This document shows, one piece after another, positions 61,401 to 64,000 of a stretch of DNA of 64,000 nt. Under the pieces are notes generated by a model that was not told the origin of the DNA, searched no databases, and worked only from the letters and a program-made list of their open reading frames with translations. Source of the DNA: Effrenium voratum (taxonomy: Eukaryota; Sar; Dinophyceae; Suessiales; Symbiodiniaceae); NCBI GenBank assembly GCA_963377175.1, contig CAUJNA010001001.1:867721-931720 (forward strand), read 5' to 3'. Positions within the stretch are counted from its first letter, which is position 1; every line of letters starts with the position of its first letter. Position numbers and translations under genes: made by a program.

Positions 61401-64000
61401 CCAATCCACGTCCAGCCCATTTCGCGTCCCGTTGTCGCACGCATGCCAGGCTCAAGTGGATGGCCTTTTGGCCAGCATCACTCCGAGCACCTCCTATGAC
61501 TCCTTGGGCCACTGCGACATCGTGGTGGAGGCGATGCCGCGGGAAAGTTCCGATCGCAGCATTCGAAAGGAACCCAGTTGGGTATGTGATTGGACCTGAT
61601 GGTGGACATGGAGGTAGTACTCTTCTGTATGAGTCAGTCGTCACTTGCAAGTTACCACCTTCATGTGACTCAATTGGTATGATGTGAATCTAAAGTGGTT
61701 GGACTCTTCGGACATCATTTGAGTAGGCATTTATGTCAATGCCCACCCATCGTTTTTGAGGTGGTTCCCTGTTACGTTATAGCCAGCACCAACTTTTGGA
61801 GACTGTCACTCCCCTGAGTTCACAGCTGTCCACAGGTGGGTCTGGTTATGCTTTGATATAATAGATGGCACTGCTTTGACTATTGCTTTCAAAAGGACCC
61901 CTCTCCAGTTCACACCGGGTCTGCTTTGCTTTTGGGAACCCCTTTTGAAGGCAAACGAAAACCCAGAATCGACCCTCTTCTTTGACGGGGGGGGTGCTGT
62001 GTATATATTCTTCAGCACCCAACAGGTAGCGGTAGCAGTCCCACCCAGAAATTGGAGCAGGCACTTGCCCGTCAATTGTTTACCATTGCTTTGGGTAGGC
62101 TTCTCCTTTGATACCAAGTTGTGATTGTGACTTCGTCACAACTAGATGCCCCAGAAATCACCGATTCACATTGCTTGCGCTTTGAACTGCTTCCAGATGT
62201 TCCCTGACACGCAGGCCTGTGAGCCACCGTCAATATTACCTCTTGTCCAAGAGGATATTGATGCACAAGGGCGTCCCGCCCAAGAACTATTTGGCCATAG
62301 ACGGATCACATCGTTCAGCTCTTTTTTTTCAGAAGTTCTGGGGTTGGACCTGGACCCGCCTGGACCTTTTCAGCGCCAGGAGGTGTCGGGTTCCTCCTTT
62401 ACTAATTTGGCATGGTGCTCTGATAGAACAAACAACCACACATTGGTGTTTGGTGTCCATTCAATGAACCCAAGAGGGTGAAATGTTTTCCACTGACAAG
62501 TTTGAGTTTTTACATTTAAAGCGACGCCCACCATGAAGCCCGTGAAGCTGTTCTGCGAATCAGCAGCTTAGAGCAATTCGCAAGGACCAAAGTGCAGAGC
62601 CCTGTACAATATCCTATAATGCTTTGGACCTTGGAACGTGTCTTCCATACTGCTCCCACTGAAACGTCATCGTCAAGTCTTTACTTTGGTTTTTTACAGA
62701 TTGAACGAACACATTGCCAGGGGAAGCATACGGTTATCCTCAAGGCTGTTGCATGTATTCCAAGCAACCCATGAGTCTGGGAGTTCTGTTTGCCACACCT
62801 TGTGGTAGGTTGTGCAGAGAATTGTGTTGTTGTTTTTTGTATTTTTTGGACATGGGGGGGGGTTACGTTGCAGGCAACATGAGTTGTGCTCCCAAGGTTC
62901 CTTTGTCTATTAAAGCCTGTACCTATCAAAACGGGGCCCGACTTGTTCCGTGTTCCGGTTTGTTTTGTACAGCTCTCTACACCCTCTTGAAGAAGTGGCT
63001 TCTGGCATTGGCATTCATCGGCAGAGGGGGACTAAACATGCGTCATACAAGTTGATTTGGAGCCCCAAATGACCACGGAACTGGGTGGCCCAAGTTTTAG
63101 GTGGGCCAAACTTCCATTTGCTCAAGAATATTGTTTATTTCCCCCTCTTGCTTTTAAAGGGAATCTATATGTCACTATGGGATTTGTTTTTGTTTTTTCC
63201 AAGGGGCTTTATGCAAATGGAGGCAAACTGTTTCCCCGCCTGCGCCTTGTTTCTTCGCTTCTCGCTGGACGTGAGGTGTCCGCGATCGCAGCTCACGTGA
63301 GTCCATCTTTTCGTGCCATATCCGACAAAAAGTCGTAGTCTTCGATGAAATTCGGGGAGTGGGGCTGGCAAAAAAAGTAGTCAGACGCCCGCAAAAAGCT
63401 ATACCACCCAAAATTGCGATACTACAGACGCCTTTTTTTTCACCGAACAATTCACCGAAAATAGGGAGCCACCCAAGTTCCGAAAATTGAGTTTAGTAAA
63501 GGAGTTTGCTCGCTACTCATATGTTTCTGGCAACAAGCCAATTGGGGTTTACCAGGTGTGACGATGCTGTGAGCGTTCTTCAACGGAAGCCAGGGGGTTG
63601 GTTGCTTTTTCCCCAAGCAAAGAGGCCGACAACTGAATCGCTATGTCCAAAAAAAGTTGTGACCCTCTGTGTTTAAACCCACAGATAAACCTGGATAGAA
63701 ACTTACAGATTTCTTACACCTTTGCCCTTTGTTGCCAAGTGTTGTCTTCCCTGTTCCATTCGCCTGGATTGAATGGTTGTCTTTTTGTATTTGCCGCGTC
63801 CAAAAATTTGTCAGTTGTCTAGGTCCCTCAGTAGTGCCCTTTTACCCGTTTTTTGGGGAGGGTTCCCCTACTAAAATAGACTACATAAAAGTTGGTACTC
63901 TTATTCTAACCTCTCAAATCTGGAGGACCTAATTCCTGGTGCGGCTAAGCGTTGACCAGGCGGTCTTCGAAAATATGGACCTCAAGCGGAAGATTTTCGC
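38899..64000 (+). CDS. EHHADH: Enoyl-CoA hydratase/3-hydroxyacyl-CoA dehydrogenase fusion, 5' part of the gene (20 exons, runs off the right edge)
   Basis: This multifunctional beta-oxidation enzyme hydrates trans-2-enoyl-CoA and then oxidises the L-3-hydroxyacyl-CoA with NAD. Exons: 38899-38975, 40215-40269, 41413-41479, 44038-44081, 45317-45392, 45832-45887, 47097-47174, 47987-48046, 48737-48787, 49383-49484, 51169-51252, 53748-53784, 54099-54135, 55126-55166, 56747-56798, 58606-58651, 60161-60208, 61051-61101, 61450-61530, 63960-64000. Joined they give about 394 codons in one frame, colinear with plant MFP2 and E. coli FadB. The hydratase domain covers residues 1-190, with catalytic glutamates E110 and E130 at the 20-residue spacing seen in FadB. 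The NAD-binding fold starts at residue 299 with GAGLMG at 303-308 and D326 after the second strand. All 19 introns are GC-AG or GA-AG. The C-terminus, where a peroxisomal PTS1 signal would sit, is outside, so location is inferred. Confidence 0.97.
39053..39392. mobile_element. GCGGC-rich fold-back element in EHHADH intron 1
   Basis: Ends ATACCTAGA and TCTAGGTAT, followed inward by GCGGCAGAAATTTCTGCCGC-type palindromes, form inverted repeats of about 40 bp. The inside carries two copies of GCGGCGGAAATCGGCGGGAA. 340 bp, starting 77 bp after exon 1. Confidence 0.8.
40215..40269 (+). CDS. EHHADH: EHHADH exon 2 (PVNALS)
   Basis: Reads [18 protein letters not shown], the conserved PxVNAL motif of enoyl-CoA hydratases. 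The acceptor is CGTGAG|GCCC and the donor CTCCAG|GCACG (GC). Confidence 0.95.
41413..41479 (+). CDS. EHHADH: EHHADH exon 3
   Basis: Reads [20 protein letters not shown] and then CG, the segment leading into the FxGGADI oxyanion-hole motif. The acceptor is GGCCAG|GAGC and the donor GCGGAG|GCTTC (GC), phase 1. Confidence 0.95.
41967..42324. mobile_element. GC-rich inverted-repeat element in EHHADH intron 3
   Basis: Left ATGCCGGGGATGCCGGC and right GCCGGCATGCCCGGCA are inverted repeats. The inside has two CG-alternating blocks (CGCGCGCGCG, 42031 and 42150). About 358 bp, no convincing coding frame. Confidence 0.7.
42775..43300. repeat. Two-copy direct repeat in EHHADH intron 3
   Basis: AGGATTAACGGAAAAGTCAG, ATGGCAGCTAGTCCGT and TTGCGCCCAAGTCAC occur around 42840-42920 and again around 43120-43200, about 285 bp apart. 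Confidence 0.85.
43380..43590. repeat. Array of GGACCGGTCC-type palindromes
   Basis: Over about 200 bases, GGACCGGTCC, GGACTGGTCC, GGACCAGTCC and close variants are packed almost end to end, with TCGACCGGTC and GACCGACCGG between them. Confidence 0.85.
44038..44081 (+). CDS. EHHADH: EHHADH exon 4 (GADISEF)
   Basis: Completes [15 protein letters not shown], the acyl-CoA binding loop of the hydratase. The acceptor is CGCGAG|GCGCC. The donor is CCATCG|GCAGC, a GC donor. The next intron contains the 44.1-44.6 kb CT/GT minisatellite. Confidence 0.94.
44154..44632. repeat. (TG)n and (CTCTCTGT)n minisatellite in EHHADH intron 4
   Basis: A (TG)n and TGTGTCTG block is followed by about 300 bases of 8-bp units CTCTCTGT and a closing (TG)n. 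It is purely pyrimidine/G on the sense strand. Long Cys/Val/Ser or Arg/Glu/Thr frames across it are artefacts. Confidence 0.95.
45317..45392 (+). CDS. EHHADH: EHHADH exon 5 (KPVVAAIDG)
   Basis: Reads [20 protein letters not shown] and then GVSLGG, the core strand before the active site. The acceptor is CCCCAG|CTGAC and the donor GGGAG|GCGCC (GC), phase 1. Confidence 0.97.
45832..45887 (+). CDS. EHHADH: EHHADH exon 6, first catalytic Glu
   Basis: Reads [18 protein letters not shown]. The E of GYEVA (residue 110) matches the first catalytic glutamate (FadB E119). The acceptor is GAAAAG|GTGGC and the donor GCGCAG|GCCGG (GC). Confidence 0.96.
45952..46057. mobile_element. Family E element in EHHADH intron 6
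   Basis: Contains GGGATGTTAGGACTTTAAC, AGTTAAACTTTTAGCAGGGG and ends GAAAGCAACCGAG. The inner TTAAACTTTTAGCAG is also found in family D, suggesting common origin. Confidence 0.7.
46978..47095. repeat. C-rich tract before EHHADH exon 7
   Basis: About 115 bases almost entirely C with A and T interruptions, ending next to the acceptor GGCCAG. The opposite strand has G-quadruplex potential. A second poly-C block lies at 47427-47465. Confidence 0.9.
47097..47174 (+). CDS. EHHADH: EHHADH exon 7, second catalytic Glu
   Basis: Reads [20 protein letters not shown] and then PRLIGA, nearly the family consensus. E130 of GLPE is the second catalytic glutamate. The exon follows about 115 bases of almost pure C-rich tract. 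The donor is GGCGCC|GCAGC (GC). Confidence 0.97.
47987..48046 (+). CDS. EHHADH: EHHADH exon 8
   Basis: Reads [20 protein letters not shown], aligned with the AEEA(L/V)xLG helix. The acceptor is TTGCAG|GAGAAG. The donor is GTGCAG|GCGAAT (GC), chosen because it gives [15 protein letters not shown]; the frame stays open past it. Confidence 0.9.
48737..48787 (+). CDS. EHHADH: EHHADH exon 9 ([11 protein letters not shown])
   Basis: Reads [17 protein letters not shown], matching LGLVDxVVDGDLL. The acceptor is GCGACAG|CTTGG and the donor CTGCAG|GCGCG (GC). Confidence 0.92.
49085..49325. repeat. Degenerate tandem repeat with (TA)n cores in EHHADH intron 9
   Basis: Four (TA)n blocks separated by GTTGCTTCTGT and GGGTAAACAATC-type spacers, period about 60-75 bp. 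Confidence 0.75.
49383..49484 (+). CDS. EHHADH: EHHADH exon 10
   Basis: Reads [20 protein letters not shown] and then a basic helix ending ELSQKRQ. It follows directly on SSLLQ of exon 9. The acceptor is CGCCAG|GCCGC. The donor is CGCCAG|GAGAG, a GA donor sharing AGGAG with the far end of the intron. Confidence 0.95.
49714..49830. mobile_element. Family B inverted-repeat element in EHHADH intron 10
   Basis: Left end CTAGGGCCCCCAGTAGTGCC, right end TCAGAGGACCTAG. Internal CCCTACTAAAATAGAC and GGTACCCTTATTCTAACCTC are shared with the other two copies. Confidence 0.8.
51169..51252 (+). CDS. EHHADH: EHHADH exon 11 ([13 protein letters not shown])
   Basis: Reads [20 protein letters not shown] and then AAVAQDFQ, the conserved linker helix before the dehydrogenase domain. 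The acceptor is CTCGAG|GAGTAC and the donor TTCCAG|GACGA, a GA donor. Confidence 0.96.
52348..53313. repeat. (TG)n, TGTGTGCG/CTGTGTGT and (TTTG)n tract in EHHADH intron 11
   Basis: Nearly 1 kb of TG-based repeats that grade from TG to TGCGTGTGCGCC, to TGTCTGTG and finally to TTTG tetranucleotides. Frames of 380-440 residues across it are artefacts. Confidence 0.95.
53748..53784 (+). CDS. EHHADH: EHHADH exon 12 ([10 protein letters not shown])
   Basis: Reads [12 protein letters not shown], aligned with (E/D)GMKREREEF. The acceptor is GTTCAG|GATGC and the donor CCAGG|GCCAA (GC), phase 1. Confidence 0.9.
54099..54135 (+). CDS. EHHADH: EHHADH exon 13 (QAQALQ)
   Basis: Completes [13 protein letters not shown], matching the SxQARALQ motif. 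The acceptor is CTGAAG|GCAAG and the donor CTGCA|GCCAC (GC), phase 2. The exon is only 37 bases long. Confidence 0.9.
55126..55166 (+). CDS. EHHADH: EHHADH exon 14 (YMFFAQR)
   Basis: Reads [13 protein letters not shown]; with exon 13 it gives QALQYMFFAQR, the family motif ALQYxFFAxR. The acceptor is TGCCAG|GTACA and the donor TCCCAG|GCCGT (GC). Confidence 0.94.
55323..55436. mobile_element. Family B inverted-repeat element in EHHADH intron 14
   Basis: Left end CTAGGTCCCCAGTAGTGCCC and right end CTGGAGGAG; same internal motifs as the copies at 49714 and 63819. Confidence 0.8.
55440..55544. mobile_element. Family F element, intact copy, EHHADH intron 14
   Basis: Starts GGGTGTGCCGTTTCTTTGAA and ends TTTTCAGACACACCC; terminal inverted repeats GGGTGTG/CACACCC. 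Internal AAGGGATGCCAAGA. Confidence 0.75.
56363..56478. mobile_element. Family J element, copy 2, EHHADH intron 14
   Basis: Left TTGAAACTCAGGTAGATGAA, right TTTTAATACCAGGTTTTGAT, internal GCTGCGGCCGCCTTCTTAAT as in copy 1. Confidence 0.75.
56589..56707. mobile_element. Family A inverted-repeat element in EHHADH intron 14
   Basis: Left end CCTATGGTCAAAACGCATGG, core GGTAGGTGCACCACCCATTT, right end TTTTGACCCATGGCCATATG. Ends 40 bp before exon 15. Confidence 0.8.
56747..56798 (+). CDS. EHHADH: EHHADH exon 15, start of NAD-binding fold
   Basis: Reads [16 protein letters not shown] plus TT, the first strand of the dehydrogenase domain. The acceptor is ATGCAG|GCTTG. The donor is GGCTT|GACGC, a GA donor. 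A family A element ends 40 bases upstream. Confidence 0.95.
56970..57193. mobile_element. Family F element with a family E copy inserted (57010-57115)
   Basis: Outer ends GGTGTGTCGTTTCTTTTGAA and AAGACACACCC are inverted repeats. The inner piece matches the family E copy at 45952 (GGATGTTAGGACTG, TTAAACTTTTAGCAGTGGAG, GCAACCGAG). The halves outside it match the intact copy at 55440. Confidence 0.75.
58470..58588. mobile_element. Family D element before EHHADH exon 16
   Basis: Starts TTGGTGGCTCCCAGCCATCC and ends GATCTGAGGGCAGCCCA, with the palindrome AAAGTTAAACTTT inside. Ends 17 bp before exon 16. Confidence 0.8.
58606..58651 (+). CDS. EHHADH: EHHADH exon 16 (MGSGIA)
   Basis: Reads [15 protein letters not shown] and completes GAGLMGSGIA, the glycine-rich NAD motif. 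The acceptor is CTGAG|GATGG and the donor ATCAAG|GCCGG (GC). The exon is flanked closely on both sides by inverted-repeat elements (families D and A). Confidence 0.96.
58698..58822. mobile_element. Family A inverted-repeat element in EHHADH intron 16
   Basis: Left end TATACGGCTGTGGGTCAAAA, right end TTTTGACCCATGGCCATATA, 125 bp. Begins 46 bp after exon 16. Nearly identical to copy 1. Confidence 0.85.
59851..59886. repeat. (CT)n microsatellite in EHHADH intron 16
   Basis: CTCTCTCTCTCTCTCT followed by TTACTCTCTTTC, close to ATATATGTATAC tracts. Confidence 0.85.
60161..60208 (+). CDS. EHHADH: EHHADH exon 17 (VVLLDIDQ)
   Basis: Reads [16 protein letters not shown]; the D after VVLL (residue 326) is the residue that normally binds the NAD ribose. 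The acceptor is CTGCAG|GTTGT. The donor ATGACT|GCCCT (GC) gives the family spacing RGMTAIKKNY; a later GT at 60221 would add four residues. Confidence 0.9.
61051..61101 (+). CDS. EHHADH: EHHADH exon 18
   Basis: Reads [17 protein letters not shown], matching I(R/K)xNYExSVKRG. The acceptor is TTCAAG|GCCAT and the donor TCGCAG|GCAAT (GC). Confidence 0.94.
61450..61530 (+). CDS. EHHADH: EHHADH exon 19 (DIVVEA)
   Basis: Reads [20 protein letters not shown] and then HCDIVVE, the ADLVIEA strand of the dehydrogenase. The acceptor is TGCCAG|GCTCA and the donor GTGGAG|GCGAT (GC). Confidence 0.96.
63819..63931. mobile_element. Family B inverted-repeat element in EHHADH intron 19
   Basis: Left end CTAGGTCCCTCAGTAG and right end CTGGAGGACCTA form terminal inverted repeats of about 12 bp with one offset. 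Ends 28 bp before exon 20. Confidence 0.85.
63960..64000 (+). CDS. EHHADH: EHHADH exon 20, cut by the window edge
   Basis: Reads [13 protein letters not shown], matching VIEAVxExxxLKxxIF. The acceptor is GACCAG|GCGGT, sharing AGGCG with the donor of the preceding intron. A family B element ends 28 bases upstream. Confidence 0.95.

Noticed and set aside
1..64000. Bacterial or phage origin, CRISPR array, operons
   Set aside because: No ribosome-binding sites, no compact genes and no spaced palindromic repeats. The tandem arrays have long, non-CRISPR units, and both identified genes are split by many introns.

Overview
The window reads as nuclear DNA of a eukaryote, most probably a dinoflagellate. 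Two long genes on the + strand are cut into small GC-rich exons (28-102 bases) lost in kilobases of repeat-rich intron. Exon-exon junctions, fixed by reading frame and by alignment to known protein families, use almost only GC-AG and GA-AG introns with AG|G-type acceptors. Relaxed donors of this kind, one-directional gene order and intron-borne inverted-repeat elements are known dinoflagellate traits. I cannot name the species.

Layout. (1) Bases 1-30830: the 3' half of a gene for the selenocysteine-specific elongation factor (EEFSEC/SelB). At least 16 exons run from the third beta-barrel region to the stop codon at 30828-30830; the GTPase part lies to the left of the window, and at least one small exon between 23997 and 25714 was not found. 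(2) Bases 30831-38898: intergenic DNA with degenerate coding-like fragments and miniature inverted-repeat elements. (3) Bases 38899-64000: the 5' part of a gene for a fused enoyl-CoA hydratase/3-hydroxyacyl-CoA dehydrogenase (peroxisomal multifunctional beta-oxidation protein, EHHADH/MFP2 type). Twenty exons give about 394 codons without a gap: the whole hydratase domain with both catalytic glutamates (E110, E130) and the NAD-binding start of the dehydrogenase domain. The gene runs off the right edge. The two products work in unrelated pathways (selenoprotein synthesis and fatty-acid beta-oxidation), so I read their adjacency as chance.

Introns and intergenic DNA carry at least ten families of short elements (about 100-350 bp), most with terminal inverted repeats and several with copies in both genes. 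Some are nested (one with a 4-bp target duplication), and a striking number end within 5-80 bp of an exon. There are also long simple-sequence tracts ((CTCTCTGT)n, (TG)n/(TTTG)n, (CTA)n, poly-C), an 80-bp and a 388-bp tandem array, and an array of GGACCGGTCC palindromes. The long open frames over these tracts are artefacts. I found no rRNA, tRNA, CRISPR or bacterial-type operon structure. The most notable signal is splice-site use: 19 of 19 introns in the second gene lack a GT donor, and boundary microhomology together with exon-hugging inverted-repeat elements suggests introns made by element insertion.
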